NCBI RefSeq assembly: GCF_003688855.1 | Contig: NZ_REFW01000001.1 | Coordinates: 62,001 to 126,000, forward strand | Direction of reading: 5' to 3' | DNA length: 64,000 nt | Source of the DNA: Tessaracoccus antarcticus | GTDB lineage: Bacteria > Actinomycetota > Actinomycetes > Propionibacteriales > Propionibacteriaceae | Part shown: positions 43,182 through 53,186 of the stretch, piece after piece | Layout of the letters: each line of letters opens with the position of its first letter | Position numbering within the stretch: the stretch's first letter is position 1 | Position numbers and translations under genes: made by a program | The notes under the pieces: model-generated | Seen by the model: only the letters and a program-made list of their open reading frames with translations | Databases searched by the model: none | Told to the model about the DNA's origin: nothing

Positions 43182-43403
43182 ATGGAACGTCTTGATCCGA
43201 AGCCCGCGCGCAGCAAGAAGCGCTCATCTCTCGTGACCGCTGTCATCGCCGCCGTCGTGGCTGGGGTGGTGACCTTCCTCGTCATGTACTTTGCTGTCCA
43301 ATTGCAGTCGGGCACCTCCGGGTTCATCGGCGCCGGCGTGGCCGTGGTGGTGGCCGGGATTGTGTCGGCCGTGAGCCTGCCGACACCACAACGGGAGCGT
43401 TGA
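43182..43403 (+). CDS. Small two-helix membrane protein
   Basis: A 73-residue protein with a basic N-terminus (KPARSKKRSS) and two membrane helices (VTAVIAAVVAGVVTFLVMYFAV and GFIGAGVAVVVAGIVSAVSL), so both ends are probably inside. No family recognised. A GATGAT sequence 6 nt before the ATG may be its -10 box. It diverges from the methyltransferase and converges on the tadG-like gene. Confidence 0.65.
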   Translation: MERLDPKPARSKKRSSLVTAVIAAVVAGVVTFLVMYFAVQLQSGTSGFIGAGVAVVVAGIVSAVSLPTPQRER

Positions 43404-43439
43404 TGCGTCGGACACACCGGCTGGGGTGAACACGCCAGC

Positions 43440-43838
43440 TCACTGGAGTGACCCGGCCAGCGCCACCCGTTCCACACTTGTGGGCGCCCCCGGCAGCGTG
43501 GGTTCCAGGGCACGCCTGATCGTCACCTCCACCACGAAGGAGTCGGTATCCCCCTCCACCCGGCACCCCACCAGGGTGGCGTGGTTGTGAACGGCGCTGC
43601 TGCGCGCCGCATCGCAGGACTTGCCGCCCCCGGCGTGAGCACCTGCCGCCGCCAGAGCGGCCAGATCTGCTGCGTCCTGTGCCGCACCCACCTGACCCAC
43701 CCAGAGCACCAGCACCGACGCCATTGACGCCGTGGCGAGCAGCGCAAGGCACACGCCCGCGGTCAGCAGCGTCCCCGCGCCCCGCTGACCCCGGGAGCCG
43801 TCTGCAGCGCCTCGTGGCGCCTCACCTGTGCTGCTCAT
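43440..43838 (-). CDS. TadG/Rv3654c-like pilus-associated protein
   Basis: A 132-residue protein with an N-terminal pilin-like segment (RGAGTLLTAGVCLALLATASMASVLVLWVGQVGAAQDAADLAALAAA), the usual start of TadE/TadG-like helicase-linked Flp proteins in actinobacteria. A short extracytoplasmic domain with two Cys follows. It probably forms part of the Flp/Tad secretion or pilus complex. ATG 43838 lies within the end of the tadE-like gene (17-nt overlap). Last gene of the flp-tadE-tadG unit. Confidence 0.8.
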   Translation of the reverse strand: MSSTGEAPRGAADGSRGQRGAGTLLTAGVCLALLATASMASVLVLWVGQVGAAQDAADLAALAAAGAHAGGGKSCDAARSSAVHNHATLVGCRVEGDTDSFVVEVTIRRALEPTLPGAPTSVERVALAGSLQ

Positions 43839-44223
43839 CGCCCATCCCCGGCTCCCACGCCGCCCAGTTGTGGGCGGACACAGTGAGGGGGGCGATGCCG
43901 AAAACCTGCACCACCGCGGACACCCGAACCTCCACCCCCTGGGCATCGCGGTCGACCTCTGAGCGGGCTCCCTGGGGTCCCTGCAACTCGGCAGCGTGTG
44001 ACGCAGTCCCGTCACCCCTGGCCAACTGACGGGCCATCTCACTGCTGGTTCGCTGGCACGCCGCCTGCACCACCCCCAGGAGGACGACCCCCGCCAGCGC
44101 GGCGGCAAGCAACGTTGCGGTCACGACACCCACGGCCAGTTCCACGGTGACCATGCCACGGCTGTGGTGTGCACGGCGGAGGCGCGGGGCTGCGGTTCGC
44201 GCCTCCCCACGCCGGGGGGTCAC
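43822..44223 (-). CDS. tadE: TadE-like minor pilin
   Basis: A 133-residue protein with the TadE signature MVTVELAVGVVTATLLAAALAGVVLLGVVQAACQRTSSEMARQLARG: Glu at position 5 of the hydrophobic segment, as in pseudopilins cleaved by TadV-type prepilin peptidase. The remaining ~75 residues lie outside the membrane. The GTG at 44223 overlaps the Flp pilin stop (GTGA), so the three pilus genes are coupled. Similar to M. tuberculosis Rv3655c in size and place. Confidence 0.83.
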   Translation of the reverse strand: MTPRRGEARTAAPRLRRAHHSRGMVTVELAVGVVTATLLAAALAGVVLLGVVQAACQRTSSEMARQLARGDGTASHAAELQGPQGARSEVDRDAQGVEVRVSAVVQVFGIAPLTVSAHNWAAWEPGMGDEQHR

Positions 44224-44447
44224 CGCACTCCCACCAAGTTCTGGAAGATGGCGAGAATCCAGTCCATGAGCGCCTGGAAGAAGGCGTTGTCGTTGAAGAC
44301 CCTCAGCAGGACGAGGGCGGCCGTGGCTGCCGCCACCAGCCCGATGGCGTACTCGACGGTGGTGAGGCCGCGTTCCGCGAGGCCGCGGCGCCCCCTGCCC
44401 GCCCCGGGCGTCTCCACCCCGGATTCGACGAGTTCGGTGTGACTCAT
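44220..44447 (-). CDS. flp: Flp-type pilin (DUF4244)
   Basis: A 75-residue pilin-like protein. A short hydrophilic leader ends near RGLAERGLTTVEYAIGLV, with the invariant Glu of the Flp/DUF4244 hydrophobic core, and a second helix is ALMDWILAIFQNL. Prepilin processing would occur before the TTVEYA segment. ATG 44447 has GGGGAGAG upstream. Starts the unit flp-tadE-tadG, which would need the ATPase and membrane proteins encoded 7 kb away at 51.6-55.4 kb. Confidence 0.85.
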   Translation of the reverse strand: MSHTELVESGVETPGAGRGRRGLAERGLTTVEYAIGLVAAATAALVLLRVFNDNAFFQALMDWILAIFQNLVGVR

Positions 44448-44615
44448 GTGACTCTCCCCTTGTAGTAGGAGTCCCGGGTGCTCCTCACCCGGCGACACCC
44501 ACCACCTTGGGCGGATGACGGCAGGGATCACCCATCCCACGGGGCCCTGTGGAGACGCGTCGGATGCCGGGACACGGACAACACTTCTCCTGTGGACACG
44601 CGCCGACCCGCCGTC

Positions 44616-46880
44616 TCAGCCGTCCTGCAGCAGTGCACGCAGCAACTGGGCGGCACGGTCCTTGTCCAGCACCTGGTTGGCGTTGCCGCACTTGGGCGAC
44701 ACGATGCACGCGGGGCACCCGCTGACGCATTCGCACCCCTCGAGCCGCTCCAGAGTTGCCGACAGCCACCGCTCCGCCACATCGAAGGCGTGCGCCGCGA
44801 ACCCCGCCCCGCCGGGTAGACCGTCGTGCACGAAGATCGTCGCCAGACCGGTCTCCGGGTGCAGGGGGGTGCTGACACCGCCAATGTCCCATCGGTCGCA
44901 GGGCGCGAAGGCGGGAAGGAGTCCTATGGCCGTGTGCTCAATGGCATGGGCAGCAGCGCCCATCTCCAGCGGCGCCCACCCCAGGTCGCGTTCCAGCCGT
45001 GCGGGAACGCTCCACCACACGGCGTCGGTGAGCATGCGGTGGGCGGGAAGGTCGATGGGTGAGGCGTCGAGCACCTCGTGCGTCACCTCGTCGCGCCGAA
45101 GGTAGCCGGTCACCTGCGAGGTCAACCTCACCTTCCCCAGGGTGAGGTCCATGCCCGACACCACGCGCCGCCGGGTCACCGACAGCGAATCGATTTCGAA
45201 ACGCGACTGCGGCTGCGTGTAGTACGGCTCCGCGGTGGCCGAGACGAAGGCGTGGCCGTCGTCCTGGTCCAACGACGTCACCAGCCACGTCTGCCCCTGG
45301 TGGAGGTAGACGGCGCCCGGGTGGACGGTCCGATCCGCTGCGTCACGATCGATGACCCCCACCACCCTCCCGGTCTCCTGCTCGATGATCTCGACCGGCT
45401 TCGGCCCGGCGGCGCGCAGGTCGATGTGGTCGACGGCGCGATCCGCCCGGGTCCAGAACCACCGGTTACCGCGGTCCCGCAGCACCTTCTGCCGCGCCAG
45501 CGCCTCCGCGAGGTCCACCGTCGTCGGGCCGAACCACCGGACGTCCTCGGGCGACAACGGATGTTCCTGCGCAGCCGCCGCCAGGTGAGGCCCGAGGACG
45601 TGGGGGTTGGACGGGTGCAGCACGAGGTGTTCCACGGGTGCGTCGAAGATGAGCTCGGGGTGCTCCAACAGGTAGACGTCCAGCGGGTTCTCCCGAGCCA
45701 GCATCACCACCAGCGCTTCCTGACCTGTGCGGCCAGCCCGCCCGGCCTGCTGCCAGAACGCTGACAGCCGGCCCGGATAGCCCGACACGAGGACGGCGGC
45801 GATCCCGGAGACGTCGATCCCCAACTCCAGGGCATTCGTGGTGGCGAGGCCTCCGAGCTCCCCTGTCTGCAGGGCCGCCTCCAGCGCCCGCCTCTCCATG
45901 GCCAGGTAGCCCCCGCGGTACGACGCGATCCGGGCTGGATCGCTGGAGAGTTCCTGCGCCCCCACCGACACGAGTTCCGCCCCTGCCCGGGACGCGACGA
46001 ACGCCAGGGTCTGGGCCCCGTCGTCCGACAACCCCGCCAGCAGTCGGGAGGTGTCATGGCGCAGCGACGTCTCCGGCTGCCACAGGGCCACGGTGCGGGG
46101 ACCCACCGGTGCCGTGGAGACGTCCACCACGTCGACGACCTCCTCCCCCACGAGCGCACCGCCGAATGCGGCCGCGTTCGGTGCCGTGGCCGAGGACAGC
46201 AGCATGGTGGGGGCGGCGCCGTAGAGCCCGGCCACCCGGCGCAGGCGACGAACCACGGCCGCCACGTGGGCACCGAACATCCCGTTGTAGCGGTGGGCCT
46301 CGTCGATGACGATGTAGCGCAACCCTGCGAGGAACGACGACCAGCGCTGGTGGTTGGGGAGCACGGAGAAGTGCAGCATGTCCGGGTTGGTCACCACGAG
46401 GCTGGCGTGTTCCCGGGCGAACCGTCGCTCCGCGACGTCGGAGTCCCCGTCCAGGGCCCCCACCCTCCATGTCCGAGGGGCCAACGCGGTGGCGGCGCGC
46501 AACTGGTCGTGCGCCAGTGCCTTCGTGGGGGCGATGTAGAGCGCCGTGGGGCGGGCCCGGGTGAACCGCGGCCGGGCAGCCGTGCCGGACGGAAGCGCTG
46601 CCTCCGACATGGTGGCCGCCAGAACGGGCATCAGGTACGCCAGGGACTTCCCGGATCCGGTGGGCGTGGAGATGGCGACGTGTCGGCCGGCGTGGGCCAA
46701 CTCCGCGAAATCCACCTGGTGCTGCCAGGGCTGTTCGATACCGGCCGCCTGCAAGGAGCCGACGCACTCCGCCGGCAGCCAGTGGGGCCATCCGGCAGGG
46801 ACGCCGTCGCACGCCTCGCGTCGACGCGAGGCCACCACCTCGTCGCTCTCCAGTACCCAGTCCCAGTCCACGGCCTCCAC
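44616..46880 (-). CDS. DEAD/DEAH-box helicase with C-terminal DUF1998 zinc domain
   Basis: A 754-residue SF2 helicase of the Hrq1/MrfA (YprA) group. Motif I STPTGSGKS at residues 71-79, ALYIAPTKALAHDQL (Ia), TNPDMLH, DEAH, SSATA (III), and the second RecA lobe with TTNALELGIDV, GYPGRLSAFWQQAGRAGR. The C-terminal DUF1998 zinc cluster has Cys718, Cys722, Cys725 and Cys731. B. subtilis MrfA of this kind repairs mitomycin damage, so a crosslink repair role is likely. The GTG at 46880 is the best start from the family length, though no clear ribosome site or -10 is seen. Similar in position to M. tuberculosis Rv3649 beside the Flp genes. Confidence 0.9.
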   Translation of the reverse strand: MEAVDWDWVLESDEVVASRRREACDGVPAGWPHWLPAECVGSLQAAGIEQPWQHQVDFAELAHAGRHVAISTPTGSGKSLAYLMPVLAATMSEAALPSGTAARPRFTRARPTALYIAPTKALAHDQLRAATALAPRTWRVGALDGDSDVAERRFAREHASLVVTNPDMLHFSVLPNHQRWSSFLAGLRYIVIDEAHRYNGMFGAHVAAVVRRLRRVAGLYGAAPTMLLSSATAPNAAAFGGALVGEEVVDVVDVSTAPVGPRTVALWQPETSLRHDTSRLLAGLSDDGAQTLAFVASRAGAELVSVGAQELSSDPARIASYRGGYLAMERRALEAALQTGELGGLATTNALELGIDVSGIAAVLVSGYPGRLSAFWQQAGRAGRTGQEALVVMLARENPLDVYLLEHPELIFDAPVEHLVLHPSNPHVLGPHLAAAAQEHPLSPEDVRWFGPTTVDLAEALARQKVLRDRGNRWFWTRADRAVDHIDLRAAGPKPVEIIEQETGRVVGVIDRDAADRTVHPGAVYLHQGQTWLVTSLDQDDGHAFVSATAEPYYTQPQSRFEIDSLSVTRRRVVSGMDLTLGKVRLTSQVTGYLRRDEVTHEVLDASPIDLPAHRMLTDAVWWSVPARLERDLGWAPLEMGAAAHAIEHTAIGLLPAFAPCDRWDIGGVSTPLHPETGLATIFVHDGLPGGAGFAAHAFDVAERWLSATLERLEGCECVSGCPACIVSPKCGNANQVLDKDRAAQLLRALLQDG

Positions 46881-46997
46881 TGTGCCACCACGGCCAGACG
46901 AATTTTCCCGACGCCCCGGCCGCCCCTGTGTGTTCCACGGGCATGCAGCGATTCCGTATCCCGCCCGTCCGGCACGTTCCGGGACCAGACTGGGGCC

Positions 46998-49900
46998 ATG
47001 TCCCAGTGCACCCACGGTCAGGCCGCGGTGGCCGAGGTGGTCGACGGCGCCGTCGCCCTCGCCCTGGAGTGGCGAAGGCGGGCCGCGTCCGAGGAGACGC
47101 CCCGGGAACGCGCCACGAACGGACAGCTGGCGGGGATGCTGTCGGATGACGCCGGTTTGGCGCTGGCAGTGCGGTTCGTCGACGAGGTGGCCCGCGCCGA
47201 GGACGTGCACGTGGCCGCGAAGGTGCTCGCCACCCTCCGTGGTGGCGCCTCATTCCTTGGACCCGCCGACCGTCTCCTGCTGTGGGCGGGCGCCATGGTG
47301 GCTCCGCTGGCGCCGCAGCTCGTGGTGCCGTTGGCCCGTCGGCGGCTGCGCCAGATGGTGGGCCATCTGCTGGTGGACGCGAATGACCCGGCCCTGGCGC
47401 GACACCTGGCCCGCTCCCGTGCAGACGGCGTCACACTCAACGTCAACTTGCTCGGCGAGGCCGTCCTCGGGGAGGCCGAGGCCGCCTCCAGGGTCCGTCG
47501 GACCATCGATCTGCTGCAGCGCGCCGACGTGGACTACGTCTCGGTGAAGGTGTCCTCGCTGGTGTCCCAGATCTCACCCTGGGACACCGCCGGCACTGTG
47601 ACAAGAATTGCGGAACCCCTGCGTGACATCTATCGTGCAGCGGCCGCCCGCAGCCCTCATGGGTTCGTGAACCTGGACATGGAGGAGTACGCGGACCTGG
47701 ACCTGACGCTGGCGGTCTTCGAGACCCTGCTCCTGGAGCCGGAGTTCCTGCACCTGGAGGCAGGCATTGCGCTGCAGGCGTACCTGCCGGATGCGCTGGG
47801 CGCGCTGGAGCAACTCATCGACTTCGCGACCCGGCGACGGGATCGTGGCGGCGCCGGCATCAAGGTCCGGGTGGTCAAGGGCGCCAACCTGGCCATGGAG
47901 TCGGTGCAGGCCGAAGTGCACGGCTGGGCGACCGCCCCCTACGACACGAAGGCGGACGTGGACGCCAACTACCTGCGCGTGGTGGAGCGCGCGCTGCGGC
48001 CCGACGCCACCGACGTCATCCGGCTTGGGGTGGCCAGCCACAACCTCTTCGACGTCGCGGCGGCGCACCTCCTGGCGCAACGCCGTGGCGCGGGGCACCG
48101 GTTGGACGTGGAGATGTTGCAGGGGATGTCGCCGGCCCAGGCCCGTGTGGTGCGCTCCGACGTCCACACCATGGTGCTGTACACCCCGGTGGTGGCGCCG
48201 AAGGACTTCGACGTGGCCGTCTCCTACCTCGTGCGGCGATTGGAGGAGAACGCCCAGCCACAGAACTTCCTGCACGCCATGGCCAGCGACGAAGGCGGCT
48301 CCAGCCCCGCCATGGCCCGGCAGGAACGCTGGTTCCGGGACTCCGTGGCCGCCATGGATGCAACGCCTTCCCGTCGACGGCGCACTCCGGGACGCCCGGC
48401 TGTCGACGACCGTTTCGCCAACACCCCAGACTCCGACCCCGCCCTGTCCGAGACCCGACGGTGGGCCCTGGCGGCCGTGGCCGCGCGCCCCGGAGAGCCG
48501 CGCACCCCGCTGGCCTCCACAGCAGACATCGACGCCGTGGTGGCCACAGCCAGAGACGCGGCCCCGGGGTGGGCGGGGCGCACGCCCTGCGCGCGCGCGG
48601 CCATCCTGCGGGAGGGCGCACGCCAGATGGAGGCCCGCAGGGGCGACCTGGTCACCGCCATGGCCGCCGAGGGCGGCAAGACCATCGCCCAGTCCGACCC
48701 GGAGGTCAGCGAGGCCATCGATTTCGCCCGCTTCTATGCCGACGCAGCCGAGGACCTCGGCCCCGGCCACGCCATGACCGACGGCGCCCGCTTCGAGCCG
48801 GCAGCGGTCACGCTCGTGACGCCGCCCTGGAACTTCCCCGTCGCCATCCCCCTGGGCGGGGTGCTGGCGGCGCTGGCATCGGGGTCCTGCGTGATCATCA
48901 AGCCCGCGCAGGCGGTCCCCCGCTGCACCGAGATCGGGGTGGAGGCGCTGTGGGCCGCGGGGGTCCCTCGCGAGGTGCTGCACGTGGTGCGGACCGACGA
49001 ACATGGTGTGGGCCAGCACCTCGTGGCCCATCCCGGGGTGGACGCCGTGGTACTGACCGGGGCCGTCGAGACCGCGGAATTGTTCGCCTCGTGGCGCACC
49101 GGCCGCAGCTCGGGGCCCCGGGTCCATGCGGAGACCTCCGGCAAGAACGCGCTCGTCATCACACCGGCCGCCGACATCGACCTGGCAGTCGTGGACCTCG
49201 TCGCCTCGGCCTTCGGGCACGCTGGGCAGAAGTGCTCGGCCGCGTCGCTGGGCATCCTCGTGGGATCCGTGGGCAGGTCGCGTCGCTTCCGCCGGCAGCT
49301 CGTCGACGCCGTCCGCTCGCTCCGGGTGGGCTGGCCGGAGGATCCCGGGGCCACCATGGGACCCGTCATCGAGCCGCCGGAGGGCAAGTTGTTGCGCGCC
49401 CTCACCACCCTGGACGGCGAGGAACGGTGGCTGGTCGAGCCCCACCAGCTCGACGGTTCGGGTCGGCTGTGGTCTCCCGGCCTCAAGGAGGGCGTGGCAC
49501 CGGGGTCGTTCTTCCACCACACCGAAGTGTTCGGACCGGTGCTGGGTCTCATGCATGCCAGCACGCTTGACGAGGCGATCACCTGGCAGAACGCGACCAG
49601 GTTCGGCCTCACGGGCGGCCTGCACAGCCTGGACCCGGACGACATCCGCACCTGGACAAGCCGGGTGGAGGTGGGCAACGCCTACATCAACCGTGGCACC
49701 ACCGGCGCCATGGTGAGACGCCAACCGTTCGGCGGCTGGAAGGACTCGTCCGTGGGACCGGGCGCGAAGGCTGGCGGGCCCAACTACGTGGCCAGCCTCG
49801 GTGGATGGGCCCCGGACGGGCTCCCGCGTCTACGTCGACGCCCACTTCCCCGGATCACTGCACTCTCCCGCAGCTTGGCGCCGCTGGTGCGGACCCCGTC

Positions 49901-50450
49901 GGAGAAGGAGTGGTTCGACGCGGCGCTGGAATCGGATGCGCACGCCTGGGAAACGGAGTTCGGGCATGCGAGGGACGATTCCGGTCTCGTCAGCGAACAG
50001 AACGAGTTCCGCTACTGCCCGGTGCCGCAGCTGGTGCTGCACTGCGAGGACGGGACGCGGTTCGTGGAGCTCGCTCGCGTACTGGCCGCGGCGTCACTGG
50101 CAGGGACCCCGGTGCTGCTCAGCCTGGGGTCAGCCGTCGCGGCTGAGCTGGACGCGCTGCTCGGGTCCTCGGGCCCCGGGCGTGCCCTCGCAGATGCCCT
50201 GGCGGTCCAGCGCGTCGTTCCCGACGGCCGGATGGAGGACTGGGTCCAGCACTCGACGCCCGGCACCCGGGTCCGCGGACTCGGTGATGCAACCGGCCTG
50301 TACGACGCGCTGTCCGGCTCGGGTGTGGACGTATCGGCGGGTCCGGTGCTGGCCACAGGGCGTCGGGAGCTGCTCACGGTCCTGCGGGAGCAGTCGGTCA
50401 GCCGGACGCTCCACCGCTTTGGCCACGTACCACCCGAGCTGCGCCGCTGA
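46998..50450 (+). CDS. putA: Bifunctional proline dehydrogenase/pyrroline-5-carboxylate dehydrogenase
   Basis: A 1,150-residue fusion enzyme that turns proline into glutamate in two steps. The proline dehydrogenase barrel occupies about residues 20-460 ([46 protein letters not shown]). The P5C dehydrogenase follows ([11 protein letters not shown], base Glu712 in HAETSGKN, nucleophile Cys746 in [12 protein letters not shown]), with conserved [24 protein letters not shown]. About 150 residues at the end resemble PutA C-terminal domains of unknown role. No N-terminal ribbon-helix-helix, so it is an enzyme only. ATG 46998 is 6 nt after CAGACT; the far longer open frame upstream is antisense to the helicase. 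Confidence 0.95.
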   Translation: MSQCTHGQAAVAEVVDGAVALALEWRRRAASEETPRERATNGQLAGMLSDDAGLALAVRFVDEVARAEDVHVAAKVLATLRGGASFLGPADRLLLWAGAMVAPLAPQLVVPLARRRLRQMVGHLLVDANDPALARHLARSRADGVTLNVNLLGEAVLGEAEAASRVRRTIDLLQRADVDYVSVKVSSLVSQISPWDTAGTVTRIAEPLRDIYRAAAARSPHGFVNLDMEEYADLDLTLAVFETLLLEPEFLHLEAGIALQAYLPDALGALEQLIDFATRRRDRGGAGIKVRVVKGANLAMESVQAEVHGWATAPYDTKADVDANYLRVVERALRPDATDVIRLGVASHNLFDVAAAHLLAQRRGAGHRLDVEMLQGMSPAQARVVRSDVHTMVLYTPVVAPKDFDVAVSYLVRRLEENAQPQNFLHAMASDEGGSSPAMARQERWFRDSVAAMDATPSRRRRTPGRPAVDDRFANTPDSDPALSETRRWALAAVAARPGEPRTPLASTADIDAVVATARDAAPGWAGRTPCARAAILREGARQMEARRGDLVTAMAAEGGKTIAQSDPEVSEAIDFARFYADAAEDLGPGHAMTDGARFEPAAVTLVTPPWNFPVAIPLGGVLAALASGSCVIIKPAQAVPRCTEIGVEALWAAGVPREVLHVVRTDEHGVGQHLVAHPGVDAVVLTGAVETAELFASWRTGRSSGPRVHAETSGKNALVITPAADIDLAVVDLVASAFGHAGQKCSAASLGILVGSVGRSRRFRRQLVDAVRSLRVGWPEDPGATMGPVIEPPEGKLLRALTTLDGEERWLVEPHQLDGSGRLWSPGLKEGVAPGSFFHHTEVFGPVLGLMHASTLDEAITWQNATRFGLTGGLHSLDPDDIRTWTSRVEVGNAYINRGTTGAMVRRQPFGGWKDSSVGPGAKAGGPNYVASLGGWAPDGLPRLRRRPLPRITALSRSLAPLVRTPSEKEWFDAALESDAHAWETEFGHARDDSGLVSEQNEFRYCPVPQLVLHCEDGTRFVELARVLAAASLAGTPVLLSLGSAVAAELDALLGSSGPGRALADALAVQRVVPDGRMEDWVQHSTPGTRVRGLGDATGLYDALSGSGVDVSAGPVLATGRRELLTVLREQSVSRTLHRFGHVPPELRR

Positions 50451-50464
50451 GAAGCACGAGCCGA

Positions 50465-51577
50465 TCAGGAGAGGTCGGCGAACACCACGACGTCCTTGCC
50501 CAACGCATCCGCCACCGCCGCATTCACAACGTTGCCGGCATGCACGTTGAGACCCAGCGCCAGGGCTGGGTTGTTCCCCATGGCCTCGCGCCAGCCATGA
50601 TCGGCCAGCAGCAGCGCGTAGGGCAGTGTGGCGTTGGCCAGGGCGTAGGTGGAGGTGTGCGGGACAGCGCCCGGCATGTTGGCGACGCAGTAGAACGTGG
50701 AGCCGTGGACCTTGAACGTGGGGTTGTCGTGCGTGGTGGGGTGGGAGTCCGCGAAACAGCCGCCCTGGTCGATGGCGATGTCCACGAGAACGGACCCGGG
50801 CTTCATCTCGGCCACCAGTTCGTTGGGCACCAGCTTCGGGGCACGGGCGCCGGGGATGAGGACTGAACCGATGACGAGGTCGGCCTCCTTCACCTGCTGC
50901 CACACGGTCAGCTCGTTGGACGCGAGTTGTTGCACGGCGCCGTTCCAGTACCACGAGGCGTCCCGCAACTTGTTGAGGTTGGTGTCCAGCAGCGTGACGT
51001 CGGCCCCCATCCCTGAGGCGATGTTGGCGGCGTTGCGGCCGGAGACACCGGCGCCGAGGATGACCACCTTGGCATTGGCGACCCCTCCGATGCCGCCCAT
51101 CATCACACCTCGCCCACCCAGCGGCTTGGTGAGATGGTAGGCGCCCAGTTGCGGGGCCAGACAGCCGGCCACCTCACTCATGGGCTGCAGCAACGGGAGC
51201 GCCCCGTCCTCGGTCTGCACCGTTTCGTAGGCGATGGCGGTGGTTCCGGCGGACAGCAGCGCCTCGGCGCATTCCCCTCCGGAGGCAAGGTGGAGGTAGG
51301 TGAACAGGGTGAGGTCATCCCGCAGGAAGCCGAACTCCTCCTCCACCGGCTCCTTGACCTTCATGACGAGCTCACCGAACTTCCACGTCGCATCCGCGTC
51401 GGGGAGGATCGTGGCACCCACCTTCTCGTACTCGCTGTCGGGGATCGACGAGCCGAGCCCTGCCCCCGTCTGGACCGCCACCTCATGGCCGTGGCGCACG
51501 AGTTCGTTGACGCCCGTGGGCGTGAGGGCGACCCTGAACTCGTTGTTCTTGACCTCGAGCGGAACGGCGATCCTCAT
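50465..51577 (-). CDS. ald: Alanine dehydrogenase
   Basis: A 370-residue NAD-dependent enzyme that interconverts alanine and pyruvate plus ammonia. Signatures: [20 protein letters not shown] at the N-terminus with the substrate Arg and nearby Lys (MKVKEP), [28 protein letters not shown] as the NAD fold, and [27 protein letters not shown] stands before the ATG. The stop is 14 nt from that of putA on the opposite strand, so proline and alanine catabolism lie end to end inside the split Tad locus. Confidence 0.96.
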   Translation of the reverse strand: MRIAVPLEVKNNEFRVALTPTGVNELVRHGHEVAVQTGAGLGSSIPDSEYEKVGATILPDADATWKFGELVMKVKEPVEEEFGFLRDDLTLFTYLHLASGGECAEALLSAGTTAIAYETVQTEDGALPLLQPMSEVAGCLAPQLGAYHLTKPLGGRGVMMGGIGGVANAKVVILGAGVSGRNAANIASGMGADVTLLDTNLNKLRDASWYWNGAVQQLASNELTVWQQVKEADLVIGSVLIPGARAPKLVPNELVAEMKPGSVLVDIAIDQGGCFADSHPTTHDNPTFKVHGSTFYCVANMPGAVPHTSTYALANATLPYALLLADHGWREAMGNNPALALGLNVHAGNVVNAAVADALGKDVVVFADLS

Positions 51578-51642
51578 GATGGCTCCTCAGGTGGGGTGAA
51601 GTGGCATCACACTACTGCCCGGGACATTCACGGGGCGGGGGA

Positions 51643-52389
51643 TCACGGCGAAAGCAGGCCGTCCAGGAGGCCAGCGATGATGGGCACCACCCCCACGAGG
51701 ATGAAGGCCGGCAGGAAGCAGGCCATCAGTGGGACCACGGAGCGGACACCCGCCGTCCTTGCCCGCTGCAGGGCCCCCTCCTGGACGGCGAGCCGGGCCT
51801 CCTCGGCGTGGACGTGCAGCACCTCCACCAGCGATGTCCCCGACCGGGCGGAGCGTGCGACGTCCCGCGCGACGGGACCCCACACGTCGTCGTCGACCAG
51901 TTCAGCCCACGCCTGCTGTTCGGCCACGCCGATCGCCAACGCCCCCGTGACACGGGTGAGGACGGCCGCGGTGGCCGCGCCGCTCACCCCTGCGACCACG
52001 GCAAGCGCCTCAGCCATCGCCCGCCCTGCGTCCAGGCAGGCCGCCAGCAGCTCCACGGCGTCGGCCAGCTCCGCCCGGAGGGCTTCGGAGCGACCCTCGC
52101 GAGGCACCACCCACCCGCTGGCGGCCACCACCCCGAGCCCGGCGGCGACACCCACCGCCGCCCCGACCGGCGTGGGCTGCCACAGCAGCACGGCGGCCGC
52201 CACCGTCACCCCTGCGAACACGCGGGTCCTGAGGTGGTGCGCACCCCTCCTTCCACGCACCAGAAACATCAGTCGCCGATCGACCGCGGTGGCCGTTGCA
52301 CCCAGTCGGGTCAACTGATGGCGCGGATCAGGGAAGGCCACCCACACTGCGGCGCACAACAACATGGCGCCCAGCACGGCCCCATTCAT
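51643..52389 (-). CDS. tadC: TadC-like type II secretion F-domain membrane protein
   Basis: A 248-residue integral membrane protein with the GspF/T2SSF domain: ELADAVELLAACLDAGRAMAEALAVVAG as the cytoplasmic helical core and the C-terminal helix VVPLMACFLPAFILVGVVPIIAGLLDGLLSP. It is one of the two inner-membrane platform proteins of the Tad system (Rv3657c-like). The ATG at 52389 overlaps the tadB stop by 4 nt. Last gene in the ssd-tadA-tadB-tadC operon. Confidence 0.85.
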   Translation of the reverse strand: MNGAVLGAMLLCAAVWVAFPDPRHQLTRLGATATAVDRRLMFLVRGRRGAHHLRTRVFAGVTVAAAVLLWQPTPVGAAVGVAAGLGVVAASGWVVPREGRSEALRAELADAVELLAACLDAGRAMAEALAVVAGVSGAATAAVLTRVTGALAIGVAEQQAWAELVDDDVWGPVARDVARSARSGTSLVEVLHVHAEEARLAVQEGALQRARTAGVRSVVPLMACFLPAFILVGVVPIIAGLLDGLLSP

Positions 52390-53186
52390 GGTTGCCCCCG
52401 CGGTGCGCTACTTCCGTTACGGGAGATGTTCTCCGTCCACACGACGCCCACGGCCGCCAGCAGCGTCCCGGCAACAAACACCGCCTCACCCAGCCACGAC
52501 CCGAACAGGAAGCCGAGGGGGTCGGCACCGACGACGACGCCCAGGCCGATGGCGACGAACGGCAACAGCGCCATGACCCGGCCGCTCGCCCGTGCCGCCG
52601 CCAGTTCGGCGGCCACCACCGCGGCGAGGTGCCGTTCCTGCCGCAGAGTCTCCGACACCCTCGTGAGGATCGCGGCGATCGGCGCGCCGGTCCGCTCGCT
52701 GACGCACCACGCCGCTGCCATCCTCGTCAGCCCATCCCGACCCGGCAGCATCCCCGCTTCCCGCAGCGCGGCAGCCACATCCCCACCAAGCCGCCCCGTC
52801 AGTGCCGCGGGAGCCAGCACGACGCAGTCAGCGGCAGCATCCTCGAGTGCACGGGTGGGAATCTGCCCGGACTGCAGAAGTAGGGACACCGTCCTGACGG
52901 CACGAGCGGTTTCATCGCGTTCACGCACCACGTTGCGCTGGGCACGCATCCCCGAGATCACCCAGGAGGCTGTGGCTGCCATGGCTGCACCCGCCACCCC
53001 CCATCCGGCCACGCGCAGCCCCAGCAAGGCGGTCAACAGCAGCACCAGCCCTGCGAGCGCCGGGAACGCGACGCCACCCCGTGAGCGGCGCGACGGACGG
53101 GGATGCAGGCGGGCCAGGCCCCGCTCCGCCGGATACCCCACACCCACGGTGGCGGCCAGGGTGAAGAGCACCACCACCAACGTCAT
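52386..53186 (-). CDS. tadB: TadB-like type II secretion F-domain membrane protein
   Basis: The second platform protein, 266 residues, with several membrane helices (VVLFTLAATVGVGYPAERG, VAFPALAGLVLLLTALLG) and the T2SSF core around RAVRTVSLLLQSGQIPTRALEDAAAD and AILTRVSETLRQERHLAAVVAAELAAARASGRVMALLP. ATG 53186 overlaps the tadA stop by 4 nt (ATGA), which decides the start over a longer open frame. With TadC it should form the inner-membrane platform for Flp export. Confidence 0.85.
   Translation of the reverse strand: MTLVVVLFTLAATVGVGYPAERGLARLHPRPSRRSRGGVAFPALAGLVLLLTALLGLRVAGWGVAGAAMAATASWVISGMRAQRNVVRERDETARAVRTVSLLLQSGQIPTRALEDAAADCVVLAPAALTGRLGGDVAAALREAGMLPGRDGLTRMAAAWCVSERTGAPIAAILTRVSETLRQERHLAAVVAAELAAARASGRVMALLPFVAIGLGVVVGADPLGFLFGSWLGEAVFVAGTLLAAVGVVWTENISRNGSSAPRGQP

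Noticed and set aside
46056-46997. Upstream extension of putA
   Set aside because: This part is antisense to the helicase and does not resemble PutA. The enzyme begins at ATG 46998.
47574-49724. A 716-codon minus-strand frame opposite putA
   Set aside because: Its product is an unlikely mix of His, Arg and Gly, and the opposite frame is an intact PutA with all catalytic residues.
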